Positions 25,201 through 40,200 of a DNA stretch of 64,000 nt are shown here, one piece after another; within the stretch, counting starts at the first letter, position 1, and each line of letters starts with the position of its first letter. A program made the translations under genes and the position numbers. The notes beneath the pieces are model-generated. The model did not search any database, was not told the origin of the DNA, and saw only the letters and a list, made by a program, of their open reading frames with translations. The DNA is taken from positions 140,732,127 to 140,796,126 of the forward strand of contig NC_134833.1 in NCBI RefSeq assembly GCF_004210375.1, in the 5' to 3' direction. Origin of the DNA: Tachypleus tridentatus. Lineage: Eukaryota; Arthropoda; Merostomata; Xiphosura; Limulidae.

Positions 25201-28200
25201 TGTACATATATGTAATATCTAGTTAACATCTTCAGTAACATGTAATATCTAGTTATTATCTTCAGTAACATGTACATATATGTAATATCTAGTTACTATC
25301 TTCAGTAACATGTACATATATGTAATATCTAGTTATTATCTTCAGTAACATGTACATATATGTAATATCTAGTTATTATCTTCAGTAACATGTACATATA
25401 TGTAATATCTAGTTATTATCTTCAGTAACATGTACATATATGTAATATCTAGTTACTATCTTCAGTAACATGTACATATATGTAATATCTAGTTATTATC
25501 TTCAGTAACATGTACATATATGTAATATCTAGTTATTATCTTCAGTAACATGTACATATATGTAATATCTAGTTACTATCTTCAGTAACATGTACATATA
25601 TGTAATATCTAGTTACTATCTTCAGTAACATGTACATATATGTAATATCTAGTTATTATCTTCAGTAACATGTACATATATGTAATATCTAGTTATTATC
25701 TTCAGTAACATGTACATATATGTAATATCTTCAGTAACATGTACATATATGTAATATCTAGTTATTATCTTCAGTAACATGTACATATATGTAATATCTA
25801 GTTACTATCTTCAGTAACATGTACATATATGTAATATCTAGTTATTATCTTCAGTAACATGTACATATATGTAATATCTAGTTATTATCTTCAGTAACAT
25901 GTACATATATGTAATATCTAGTTAATATCTTCAGTAACATGTACATATATGTAATATCTAGTTATTATCTTCAGTAACATGTACATATATGTAATATCTA
26001 GTTAATATCTTCAGTAACATGTACATATATGTAATATCTAGTTATTATCTTCAGTAACATGTACATATATGTAATATCTTCAGTAACATGTACATATATG
26101 TAATATCTAGTTATTATCTTCAGTAACATGTACATATATGTAATATCTAGTTATTATCTTCAGTAACATGTACATATATGTAATATCTAGTTAATATCTT
26201 CAGTAACATGTACATATATGTAACATGTACATATATGTAATATCTAGTTATTATCTTCAGTAACATGTACATATATGTAATATCTAGTTACTATCTTCAG
26301 TAACATGTACATATATGTAATATCTAGTTACTATCTTCAGTAACATGTACATATATGTAATATCTAGTTATTATCTTCAGTAACATGTACATATATGTAA
26401 TATCTAGTTATTATCTTCAGTAACATGTACATATATGTAATATCTAGTTACTATCTTCAGTAACATGTACATATATGTAATATCTAGTTACTATCTTCAG
26501 TAACATGTACATATATGTAATATCTAGTTACTATCTTCATCTTCAGTAACATGTACATATATGTAATATCTAGTTACTATCTTCAGTAACATGTACATAT
26601 ATGTAATATCTAGTTACTATCTTCAGTAACATGTACATATATGTAATATCTAGTTATGTACATATCTTCAGTAACATGTACATATATGTAATATCTAGTT
26701 ACTATCTTCAGTAACATGTACATATATGTAATATCTAGTTAATCTTCAGTAACATACATATATGTAATATCTAGTTACTATCTTCAGTAACATGTACATA
26801 TATGTAATATCTAGTTACTATCTTCAGTAACATGTACATATATGTAATATCTAGTTACTATCTTCAGTAACATGTACATATATGTAATATCTAGTTACTA
26901 TCTTCAGTAACATGTACATATATGTAATATCTAGTTACTATCTTCAGTAACATGTACATATATGTAATATCTAGTTACTATCTTCAGTAACATGTACATA
27001 TATGTAATATCTAGTTACTATCTTCAGTAACATGTACATATATGTAATATCTAGTTACTATCTTCAGTAACATGTACATATATGTAATATCTAGTTACTA
27101 TCTTCAGTAACATGTACATATATGTAATATCTAGTTACTATCTTCAGTAACATGTACATATATGTAATATCTAGTTACTATCTTCAGTAACATGTACATA
27201 TATGTAATATCTAGTTACTATCTTCAGTAACATGTACATATATGTAATATCTAGTTACTATCTTCAGTAACATGTACATATATGTAATATCTAGTATGTA
27301 ATATCTATTACTATCTTCAGTAACATGTACATATATGTAATATCTAGTTACTATCTTCAGTAACATGTACATATATGTAATATCTAGTTACTATCTTCAG
27401 TAACATGTACATATATGTAATATCTAGTTACTATCTTCAGTAACATGTACATATATGTAATATCTAGTTACTATCTTCAGTAACATGTACATATATGTAA
27501 TATCTAGTTACTATCTTCAGTAACATGTACATATATGTAATATCTAGTTACTATCTTCAGTAACATGTACATATATGTAATATCTAGTTACTATCTTCAG
27601 TAACATGTACATATATGTAATATCTAGTTACTATCTTCAGTAACATGTACATATATGTAATATCTAGTTACTATCTTCAGTAACATGTACATATATGTAA
27701 TATCTAGTTATTATCTTCAGTAACATGTACATATATGTAATATCTAGTTAATCTTCAGTAACATGTACATATATGTAATATCTAGTTACTATCTTCAGTA
27801 ACATGTACATATATGTAATATCTAGTTATTATCTTCAGTAACATGTACATATATGTAATATCTAGTTACATATCTTCAGTAACATGTACATATATGTAAT
27901 ATCTAGTTACTATCTTCAGTAACATGTACATATATGTAATATCTAGTTACTATCTTCAGTAACATGTACATATATGTAATATCTAGTTACTATCTTCAGT
28001 AACATGTACATATATGTAATATCTAGTTACTATCTTCAGTAACATGTACATATATGTAATATCTAGTTACTATCTTCAGTAACATGTACATATATGTAAT
28101 ATCTAGTTACTATCTTCAGTAACATGTACATATATGTAATATCTAGTAATCTTCAGTAACTAGTTATCTATCTATCTTCAGTAACATGTACATATATGTA

Positions 28201-31200
28201 ATATCTAGTTACTATCTTCAGTAACATGTACATATATGTAATATCTAGTTACTATCTTCAGTAACATGTACATATATGTAATATCTAGTTACTATCTTCA
28301 GTAACATGTACATATATGTAATATCTAGTTACTATCTTCAGTAACATGTACATATATGTAATATCTAGTTACTATCTTCAGTAACATGTACATATATGTA
28401 ATATCTAGTTACTATCTTCAGTAACATGTAATATCTATTATATCTTCAGTAACATGTACATATATGTAATATCTAGTTAGTTACATATCTTCAGTAACAT
28501 GTACATATATGTAATATCTAGTTACTATCTTCAGTAACATGTACATATATGTAATATCTAGTTACTATCTTCAGTAACATGTACATATATGTAATATCTA
28601 GTTACTATCTTCAGTAACATGTACATATATGTAATATCTAGTTACTATCTTCAGTAACATGTACATATATGTAATATCTAGTTATTATCTTCAGTAACAT
28701 GTACATATATGTAATATCTAGTTACTATCTTCAGTAACATGTACATATATGTAATATCTAGTTATCTATCTAGTTACTATCTTCAGTAACATGTACATAT
28801 ATGTAATATCTAGTTATTATCTTCAGTAACATGTACATATATGTAATATCTAGTTACTATCTTCAGTAACATGTACATATATGTAATATCTAGTTACTAT
28901 CTTCAGTAACATGTACATATATGTAATATCTAGTTATTATCTTCAGTAACATGTACATATATGTAATATCTAGTTATTATCTTCAGTAACATGTACATAT
29001 ATGTAATATCTAGTTATTATCTTCAGTAACATGTACATATATGTAATATCTAGTTAATATCTTCAGTAACATGTACATATATGTAATATCTAGTTACTAT
29101 CTTCAGTAACATGTACATATATGTAATATCTAGTTACTATCTTCAGTAACATGTACATATATGTAATATCTAGTTACTATCTTCAGTAACATGTACATAT
29201 ATGTAATATCTAGTTATTATCTTCAGTAACATGTACATATATGTAATATCTAGTTATTATCTTCAGTAACATGTATCATATATGTAATATCTAGTTATCT
29301 ATCTTCAGTAACATGTACATATATGTAATATCTAGTTACTATCTTCAGTAACATGTACATATATGTAATATCTAGTTAATATCTTCAGTAACATGTACAT
29401 ATATGTAATATCTTCAGTAACATGTACATATATGTAATATCTAGTTATTATCTTCAGTAACATGTACATATATGTAATATCTAGTTACTATCTTCAGTAA
29501 CATGTACATATATGTAATATCTAGTTATTATCTTCAGTAACATGTACATATATGTAATATCTAGTTACTATCTTCAGTAACATGTACATATATGTAATAT
29601 CTTCAGTAACATGTACATATATGTAATATCTAGTTATTATCTTCAGTAACATGTACATATATGTAATATCTAGTTATTATCTTCAGTAACATGTACATAT
29701 ATGTAATATCTAGTTATTATCTTCAGTAACATGTACATATATGTAATATCTAGTTAGTATCTTCAGTAACATGTACATATATGTAATATCTAGTTATTAT
29801 CTTCAGTAACATGTACATATATGTAATATCTAGTTATTATCTTCAGTAACATGTACATATATGTAATATCTAGTTATTATCTTCAGTAACATGTACATAT
29901 ATGTAATATCTAGTTATTATCTTCAGTAACATGTACATATATGTAATATCTAGTTACTATCTTCAGTAACATGTACATATATGTAATATCTAGTTACTAT
30001 CTTCAGTAACATGTACATATATGTAATATCTAGTTATTATCTTCAGTAACATGTACATATATGTAATATCTAGTTATTATCTTCAGTAACATGTACATAT
30101 ATGTAATATCTAGTTACTATCTTCAGTAACATGTACATATATGTAATATCTAGTTACTATCTTCAGTAACATGTACATATATGTAATATCTAGTTACTAT
30201 CTTCAGTAACATGTACATATATGTAATATCTAGTTACTATCTTCAGTAACATGTACATATATGTAATATCTAGTTACTATCTTCAGTAACATGTACATAT
30301 ATGTAATATCTAGTTATTATCTTCAGTAACATGTACATATATGTAATATCTAGTTACTATCTTCAGTAACATGTACATATATGTAATATCTAGTTACTAT
30401 CTTCAGTAACATGTACATATATGTAATATCTAGTTACTATCTTCAGTAACATGTACATATATGTAATATCTAGTTATTATCTTCAGTAACATGTACATAT
30501 ATGTAATATCTAGTTATTATCTTCAGTAACATGTACATATATGTAATATCTAGTTACTATCTTCAGTAACATGTACATATATGTAATATCTAGTTACTAT
30601 CTTCAGTAACATGTACATATATGTAATATCTAGTTACTATCTTCAGTAACATGTACATATATGTAATATCTAGTTACTATCTTCAGTAACATGTACATAT
30701 ATGTAATATCTAGTTACTATCTTCAGTAACATGTACATATATGTAATATCTAGTTATTATCTTCAGTAACATGTACATATATGTAATATCTAGTTACTAT
30801 CTTCAGTAACATGTACATATATGTAATATCTAGTTACTATCTTCAGTAACATGTACATATATGTAATATCTAGTTACTATCTTCAGTAACATGTACATAT
30901 ATGTAATATCTAGTTACTATCTTCAGTAACATGTACATATATGTAATATCTAGTTATCTTCAGTAACATGTACATATATGTAATATCTAGTTACTATCTT
31001 CAGTAACATGTACATATATGTAATATCTAGTTACTATCTTCAGTAACATGTACATATATGTAATATCTAGTTACTATCTTCAGTAACATGTACATATATG
31101 TAATATCTAGTTATTATCTTCAGTAACATGTACATATATGTAATATCTAGTTACTATCTTCAGTAACATGTACATATATGTAATATCTAGTTACTATCTT

Positions 31201-34200
31201 CAGTAACATGTACATATATGTAATATCTAGTTACTATCTTCAGTAACATGTACATATATGTAATATCTAGTTATTATCTTCAGTAACATGTACATATATG
31301 TAATATCTAGTTACTATCTTCAGTAACATGTACATATATGTAATATCTAGTTATTATCTTCAGTAACATGTACATATATGTAATATCTAGTTATTATCTT
31401 CAGTAACATGTACATATATGTAATATCTAGTTACTATCTTCAGTAACATGTACATATATGTAATATCTAGTTACTATCTTCAGTAACATGTACATATATG
31501 TAATATCTAGTTACTATCTTCAGTAACATGTACATATATGTAATATCTAGTTACTATCTTCAGTAACATGTACATATATGTAATATCTTCAGTAACATGT
31601 ACATATATGTAATATCTTCAGTAACATGTAATATCTAGAGTTTTTGGTAGATTATTTTAACCTTATACTTGTTTTCTTTTCTTCAGTTATTAAGTTGTAA
31701 ATGAGTTGTTAAAAAAAAAATGCAATGTGGTCCTGAAAGTGTAATTTCAAGTTTTAAGATCCAGTACAAAACTTTAAATGAGCTTTGTTTAACAGGGACG
31801 TAAAACGTAGCATTTGTAGGAAGTAATTGAGGGCAAAAAAAATGTTAAGTGAGATTTCCACACAGTTCCATAAAATAATACATTTCACAGCCCATTGGTA
31901 GACTTGCCGTAAATATGTTTGTATCACAACTACTTATAATAAATATAGAAAAAAAATCTTTATAATATTTATTACTCGTATCTTTGAATAAAACATAGGG
32001 AGGGGTATGTGATGCAAATGTTTTAAAATATAAGCAAAGATATCTTTCATGATCTCTTCAATTCCTGCTATTAATAAAATTGTCACATCTTCCAAGCAGG
32101 TGTAAATATTCTCAGTTATTACAAGTTCAGATACAAGTCTTCTATCCAAATCTATTAATAAAAGCTATGCTCTTTTGTGTAGGTGTAATATTCATAAATA
32201 GAACTATGCCAGAGTGGAGATGTGCCAACCCTCACTATTACAGCTGATACTAGATACTCTGGTGTGGCTGACATTTTGAAAATAATTAGAATTGAACAAG
32301 AGGGTTCTGGTTTTTAGAATTAATTTTGGAAATGGGGTAATATTTAGCCCTCAGAAACTAAAAACTAGGGAAGGATATACTTGAACAGTTTTTTTTCTTT
32401 TTGATGAGATCTCTAATTAGTTTTGAACAATTTAGTGGGACTACATATCATCATGAAATATATTACAATGGATAGGATTGGACTATTTACAGCAATTGTT
32501 TGACTATGCAGTCAGTAAATTGAAATTCATCTAATGGAAAAGGTCAATGGGAGCATAGTTTTATGATTACTTTTCTGATATTTTTATAACTTATAACTGC
32601 TCTGATGATTTGTGTCTAGTAGCATGGTAATAACTATGAGGCTTGGGTGTGTCAGTTAAATTTACCTGTGACCTGACATGGCCAAGTGGTTGAGGCTCTC
32701 GACTCTTAATCCAAGGGTTGTGGGCTCAAATTTCTGTCACATTAAATATGCTAACCCTTTCATCCATGGGAGTGATATAATGTAATGGTTAATTCCACTA
32801 TTTGTTGGTAAAAGAGTAGCCCAAGAGTTGGCAGTGGGTAGTATTGACTAGCTGCCTTCCCTCCAGTCTTACACTGCTAAATTAGGGACGGCTAGAATAG
32901 ACAGCTCTCACATAGCTTTCTGCAAAATTCAGTAAACAAACATACAATTCACCTGTCCTATGTTTTTTATTGTATTGCCTGAAATATTTTGAAATTTCAG
33001 GATATTCTACAGATAATGTAACTTTTGTGAATAAAGTATCTCATTTTTATATGTGATATTTGTATGAAGTTATAGCCTTGAAAATTCATAAAAATTTAAT
33101 TGTGATGCACTTTTTAAGTAAACATTATAACTCTTACCTTTGTTGTATGTTTTGGTTACAGATTTTTGTGTTTTGCTACATTCCTATAAAACTTCCATAT
33201 AGTTATTTTTTATTCAAAATTACAGTGTTTAGTTATACTCTGCTTACCAGCAGTAGTATACAGAAACAAAATAGCCTTTTTATTTAATAAAATAATAAGA
33301 AAACTGTCTTATTTTAGTATTGTTAATTGGAAAGTATAATTTAATATACACAATAAATTTCAACACTAACATTGTTTAAGTTGTACATAGTTTTTTTTGT
33401 TTTTTTTTGCATTTTACCAAGTAACAAGAATGATTTAGCTGTTCCATTTTAGTAATCTAAAGGTTTTATTCAATACATGATGGAAAGTGTACTTTATGTA
33501 AGTGAGAATCCCAATCCTGGTTAACCATAACATTAGCTTGTTTATTGAATTTTGCACAAAGTCACATGAGGGCTATCTGTACTAGCCATCCCTAATTTAA
33601 CAGTGAAAGATCAGAGGGAAGACAGCTAGTCATCACCACCCACTGCCAACTCTTGGGCTACTCTTTTACCATTATTCAGCTAGAAAGAAAAATAGCAAAA
33701 AACAACTACAAAAATATTATCTTATCATCCAGCAGTATTTGTATATACTTGAATATAGATTATGCAAAACTGAAGTTGTAGGTGGAATATTTTTGCCCTG
33801 ACATGAAGAATATAGATTGAAATTACAATAAATGCATATTTATAGGCAAGGTTTGTTTGGTAAACAATATTGACTCTGTATAAACATTTATGCACTTTAA
33901 AAATTTTCAGCAATTTTTGAATCTATTTTACAAACATAATAAACATTACTTTTCCATAATGAAACCTCTGTTTCCAGTTAGTGAGGCTGTGCGTACAGGT
34001 TAGTATGTCTTTTACTTTTATATTGAACTACAGTAATTTGGTTGACTTAATGACCCACCCAATTTCAAACATTTAAACACTATATTGGTGTGCATCCAAC
34101 ATGACATTTAATCCTAATGTAAATTTTTCAGGATCACAACAGAGAAGATGTTTACATTGCAGTTTCTAAATTTGGTATCTTTGTAAAGCGTTACAACATG

Positions 34201-37200
34201 CAGCCTGCTGAATGTTTCAGGTAAGTTTTTAAATTTGTGACTTGATCCTGAACTGTCAAAGATGAAAACATGTGAAACAAGAGCTAATCAAACTTTAAAT
34301 CAACAGGTGATACATATATACACATTAATGAAGTGGTGAGTCACCACAGCTGCAAATTATACCACTGTGAATGACATGCTTGACATTTGTGTATGTTTGT
34401 TTCATAATAATTCCTGAACTTTTGATAGTGCAGTCTACCTCAAGTATACTCATGTTTAGAGAAAAATAAAAACTTTTAAAAAAAATTATACAGTTGAATT
34501 ATTAAACAAGATATATCTAAAGGGTGTAGTATTCAGAAGTAAAAGGAACCAAAAATGTCCTCCATAGTGTGGGAAAACTCTCACACCAAAATCAGTAGCT
34601 TGACAGCAAATATTAACACTACACCTCATTCCAATCCAACTTTTTCATCTGGAAAGTTAATGCTTTGTTTGTTTAAGAGAACATCTTGGACTCCACCCTA
34701 CAATAAAAGGGAAAAAAAACAAATTGGTATTACTTGGTTTCATATCTTTTGGTGACATTAACAAGATAATAAGTATTTGAATCAAACAAAAATTCAGAAG
34801 CCAATAAACCAGACATTTCTAAGTACACCTCAAAGTCAGTTGCTTTTAGGTAAAAGATGGCTGAAGAAACTGGAATCATAACAATCTAATTTAGTCATAT
34901 ACTTGTCAAGTCTTTGATGCAGATGCAGTGTAGACTTGTAGCCTACTTATGTCTGGTTTTTGAAGCTGACATTGGTACAAAATTCACATTTTCATTCTTA
35001 TGGTCTGGATTACACAGTGCCATCTTTCTTATGGTCTTAGATTTACACTGCCATCGTTCTCATGGTCTAAAAGTCACATTTTCATATTTTTTTTTAATAG
35101 TTAAGATTAACATTGCCTTCATTTTCATAGTCTGAGATTAACATTGCTACTCTTTGATATTTTTTATGGAAACTGTAGCTTAAGGTAATATTACATAATT
35201 ATCTCATTAATATGAGTAAAATGTAAGAACTAGTTCAAAGGCAGTACCAGAACAAGTATTAGGTATATAACTTTTTTTTTATTTTTAATGGAGGATGTTC
35301 TAATGTTCAAAAAATCTAAAATTTAAAGAATCAAGCTATCTGTGGAATTCCATTTTCTATGATATCTACAAAGATTCTTCTCTAGTCTCATTCACCAACC
35401 AATCTAATGTATCATGACTGGTTGGTATAAATGTGCAGTTTTCTATTAGAAATATATATCTTATGCAAGTGAACCCTCATTATTGGTATGTCAAAGTGTG
35501 CATATCTCAACTTTTTAGGAAGTTACATTCAAAATTTAATCAAACTACCTTATAATCATTGTACATGAATAAGCATGGCTTTCAAAGTATAGTTAATAAA
35601 TCAAATTTTAATATTATATATTTTTTTAAGCTAATTTCATAAGGAAGCACTTAAAAATATCCCCAGTCACTCATTATATAAGAATTGTGAATTTTAAACT
35701 GCAAATCTTACCTCTTATCTAATTTATTTACCACCGTTTCAAAGAATACAGATTTTAATGTAAATTACTCATCGAAACATAGATATTATTCAGGTAAAAT
35801 ACAATTTTTATGGCCTATCTTGTTTATGAATCACAAACTAGAAAATGGGATCCACTTGCCACACCTACTTGTTACATCCTCTCTTTCACAAATTGTCAGT
35901 AGTTTTCTAACATTTAATACTATAACCAATAGAAAGCAAGTGTTTTAGATTTTCATATTACTTTTTCCATATCATGTCCTTTTCTGTACAAGGCATTGTC
36001 TATATCATTCAGTTTTTGAATTTTTACTCATGCAATTCATACTGACAGGCTTAGCTGAATATTTAAAGACCTTTATTGCATAGTTAGAAAGCCATAAAAG
36101 TTATGGAACATTGTTTAATTGTTTTTTCTGTGTTCTTAGGTGTAATATTTAGTTGAGTATAAATAGGTGTCTATTATTATGAGCTTTAAGCTATTGATAA
36201 ACATTTGTGATTTCATCGTACAGTTTGCAGTCTTTCCAAAAAGAAAGAGAGGAAATCTAGATTTATTTCATTTTCTTTTATAGTGGTAATGAAATTGGGT
36301 AAATTAACTGAATGAGTAGTAAAGAGTTAGGGTAGAGAAAATGACAGATAAAATATGTTCAACTAAAAAAGAATTGGATATTTATTTAGGAGATCTTACA
36401 GATTACATAAATGAAATTTTACAATTTTATATGAAAAAAAGCATTTTTAATCTTAATATGACAATCACTTTACAGGGGCAGATTTAACTGTCAGCCAAAA
36501 CAGACTGGATTCCTCTTTAGAATGTAATTTTATTTGCTTTCACTCGATGTAAAATATAGGTATGAGTAGAGAATTACTAGGCATTTAGGCTTAAATCCAC
36601 CCCTGGTACTTTGCATTTCAGGCAGTCAACACTGATTTAATACATTCACAAATTGATTTTCAGTAAATTTGATGACAAGGAATTCACATTTTAGAAAATA
36701 AAGTTTGAAATGGTTTGAGTAGGCAGTTAAAGAAATTTTAGTACACATGTACAACTTTACATCATCATCAGTACATAAACTTGTCCAAATATTGGACACT
36801 TATAATAATGTTTCTTTCACTACTCATTCAAGCCATTTCCAGACTTTGTAAAAATTGTGTGAAGATACACAAAACACATGAAAAATTATAGCATGAAATC
36901 TCTTGTGGTCATTTTGGGGTTAAGTAGTTAGAGTAGTTCTCCAAGTCAGTAGTGAGAGGGCTAAAACATACTTTAAAAATGTTTTGAATGTTATTATAAC
37001 ATTGAAAACAAAAGCCTTTTTATAAACTCCACTTAGGTAAAAACTGTTTTGGAGCATCACTGGGGTTGTATGGAGAATCCATATAGTGAATTACAATACT
37101 ATTTTGTAATTTATATGCAAAAACGGCTCGTTTGGGTTGAGAAAATATTTTACATAGAAGAGCGAACAACGTTTCGACCTTCTTCGGTCATCATCAGGTT

Positions 37201-40200
37201 CACAAAGAAAGAGGTAACTGACCAGAAGCTGATCACATGTTTGAAAGGGGTTGTGTAACTGAGTGTCGAAAGTTTAAGTGTAACTTATTTTGTAACTTAG
37301 TGCTCAGAAAATTGTTTTACATTGATCAGAAAGAAAGTTCTATAACTTGTACAGCCTAAATTTTACCACCCAGCATTTATTTTATTCAACTCATTATAAA
37401 TATTTTAAAAATTTTCAACACTCAGTTACACAACCCCTTTCAAACATGTGGTCAGCTTCCGGTCAGTTACCTCTTTCTTTGTGAACCTGACGATGACCGA
37501 AGAAGGTCGAAACGTTGTTCGCTCTTCTATGTAAAATATTTTCTCAACCCAAACGAGCCGTTTTTGCATATAAATTTCTCAACAAGTGGGTTTTTCGACA
37601 TCACTGACTATTTTGTAATATTCCTATAAGACCTGATTTAAGCATTCTTTTGATAGTTTAAGAGATAATTGTTGAAGAAGTGATTGAAAAATATATGTCT
37701 ATGTATGTTATCATCTATATATGTGTAAAAAATTTAACAACCCTTTTTTAACAAACATAATTGTCACTAAATGTTGAAAAACTGGCTTTGTGTGTGATGT
37801 GAAAAATTAAAAGTTTGTATAACATAAGAGCATTAGCTTTAAACATTTACTTCTTATTTCTGGAAGAGCTGCTAAATAGTTTCAACTTATATTTTTAAGA
37901 TAAAGGTACATCTATATACTCAATCTTTAAATAAAGCACCAAAAAAAATCTTTGTATGTATGTTTGTCTGTTATTTAACCACTATTAAGTTGCTGTGCCA
38001 ATCTCAGCCAAACATTATGGGTTGATAGTTTGGAAAAAGAGCCATGTTAATTATTAGATCACAACCACTTCTATTTCCATTATTCCTGTTATTGAGCATT
38101 TATTATCTTTGATGTAAACTAGTGTCAACTATATGCATAAATGGTGCCATGTCCTCACCCCCAAAAAAAGTTATTAAATTCCTATAATACAATATACAAT
38201 ATGTGGGGGAGGACACACAGATGTCTTGTATAATCTCAGAGAGTGGAGAAATGTAGTGAAAGAAAATAACCAGCACTGTTGCAATAATACATAAACTAAG
38301 ATAAAGTTTTCACTCCAGAAGCCAATATAAGAGCTATTTCTTGAGTTATACCCACTTCTCACTTTGACACATGACCTTACTACTTCAGCCAGTAAGACAC
38401 TTTGGAGTCCAATGATTATTAATTAATTACTTACATCAAAAACCATAAAAGATAAATAACAACTGTGTGTTTAAAGCAGGTAACAGAAAGCACCTCTATT
38501 GCCACTACTTTGGCTGCTAACTGACTCTTCCAGTGAAACCATTCTAACCATTGCACAGGGTATACCATGTTTTAAGTATATAAATAGTGTGTTTTTAAAG
38601 CATAAACAAAACTTTTGATGAGGTAATAATGATTACTGTAATAATGTTATCAGTAACTATAGTAACTCTTTGTCACTCTTTCAAGAATGGTTTCACACTT
38701 TTTTTATGGTAATACTCAACAATATACATTGTTGCTTAACAACAAAACTCACCTAATAATCCTTAGATCAACTATGTTGCTCATGATAAATGCACAATAT
38801 TAATGTTGATTTCTTAGGAAGTTTTTTCTTTTATTTGATACCTTCTTTAATATTATTGCAAAATATTTTGAAACAGAAGCTGACAATGAGTTGTAGCCAA
38901 AAGCAAAATAATATTTATCAAGCAATGTTTCAACTAAGTCTTAAATTACATATATTTATTATGTCTAATGCTTCAATTAGACTACATATAGGCTTACCAT
39001 TATTAATGTTATAGAGTTAGTGTTTAAACGTTTCAAGTGGTGAATGAATGTTAATTAATAAACATTCCTTTGGTTCTGGCTCGGCATGCCCAGGTGGTGA
39101 AGGCACTCGACTTGTAATCTGAGGGTTACGGGTTCAAATCCCCGTCACTCCAAACATGCTTGCCATTTCAGCCATGGGGGCATTATAATGTGACGGTCAG
39201 TCCCACTATTTGTTGGTAACAGAGTAGCCTAAGAGTTAGTGGTGGGTGGTGATGACTAGCTGCCTTCTCTCTGGCCTCACATTGCTAAATTAGGGATGAC
39301 CAGCGCAGATAGCCCTCAAGTAGCTTTATGCAAAAATCAAAACAAACAAACAATCTGTTGGTATTTTAAACCCATGTATTACCTACTTGGTGTTAAAACA
39401 TAAAATAAACTTTTATTACTACCAAGTACATGTTGTCTGTTTTACAGTTACAAGAGCTGAAAATTTGTGTTGGAAATATTTCCATACCATGTACTCTAAC
39501 TCCTAACTCAGAAATACAGATAAAAGGCTCAAGAGTACTATTTAAGTCTTTTTCAGAGTGAACATGTGCTCTCTTTCATGATAATATTTCAGTTTTCTGC
39601 ATAGGTTTTATTAAAATTGTGCTGATTAAAGAATTAATTCAAGAATCATGAAATAACTGAAGTGTAGGTGCATTTTGGAGGCCTTTTAGTGCCACAGTGG
39701 TATATCTGCTGACTTATAGTGCTAAAAACTGGGTTTCAGTGCCAGTGATTGGAAGCCTATAAATTTGTTTTAGTTAAATTATTCTATAATTTCATTTATC
39801 ATTCAACAATGGCTTCCTGTCACTTTTGATAAGCTTTTATACTAGTTTTGTAATTAAATTGTGTGAAAGGAATTTTGTTTTATTTGTCATAGTATTTTCC
39901 TAAGTTCATGTCCCAGACAAAGGATGTGAATTGCTCAGCTTGTAATAATCTAATTTTTAACTGTAATAGGTACAGTGACTGTATGTAAGTGAAAAATGCT
40001 TTTTATGTCAGTGTGAATACTAATATACTGAAATGTTTAACTTTTACAGATACTGTAAAAAATATCGTTGTTAGAAAAACAACTTAGAGGTGCATGAGAA
40101 GTGATATTAATGAATTTTGATGGTTTAATGTACAGTTCAGAAAAATTTTGTTGAACTTTAAGCTAATATTCCTCATTCTCTTCTTGAGTGACTATAACAA

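Larger units (their letters stand above)
31639..34131 (+). other. Remainder of intron 5 after the array
   Basis: Holds two SINE copies (below) and short AT-rich open frames at 31,934-32,149, 33,060-33,287 and 33,725-33,913, none with a recognisable domain. No exon was found. Confidence 0.5.

Noticed and set aside
23671-31638. CRISPR array
   Set aside because: The repeats are directly contiguous 40-mers with no unique spacers, in a eukaryotic intron.
23671-31638. Series of recursive splice sites (tatcttcagtaac resembles acceptor plus donor)
   Set aside because: A recursive site needs CAG|GTAAG; here only one G is present (CAGTAAC), so no valid donor follows the acceptor-like CAG.
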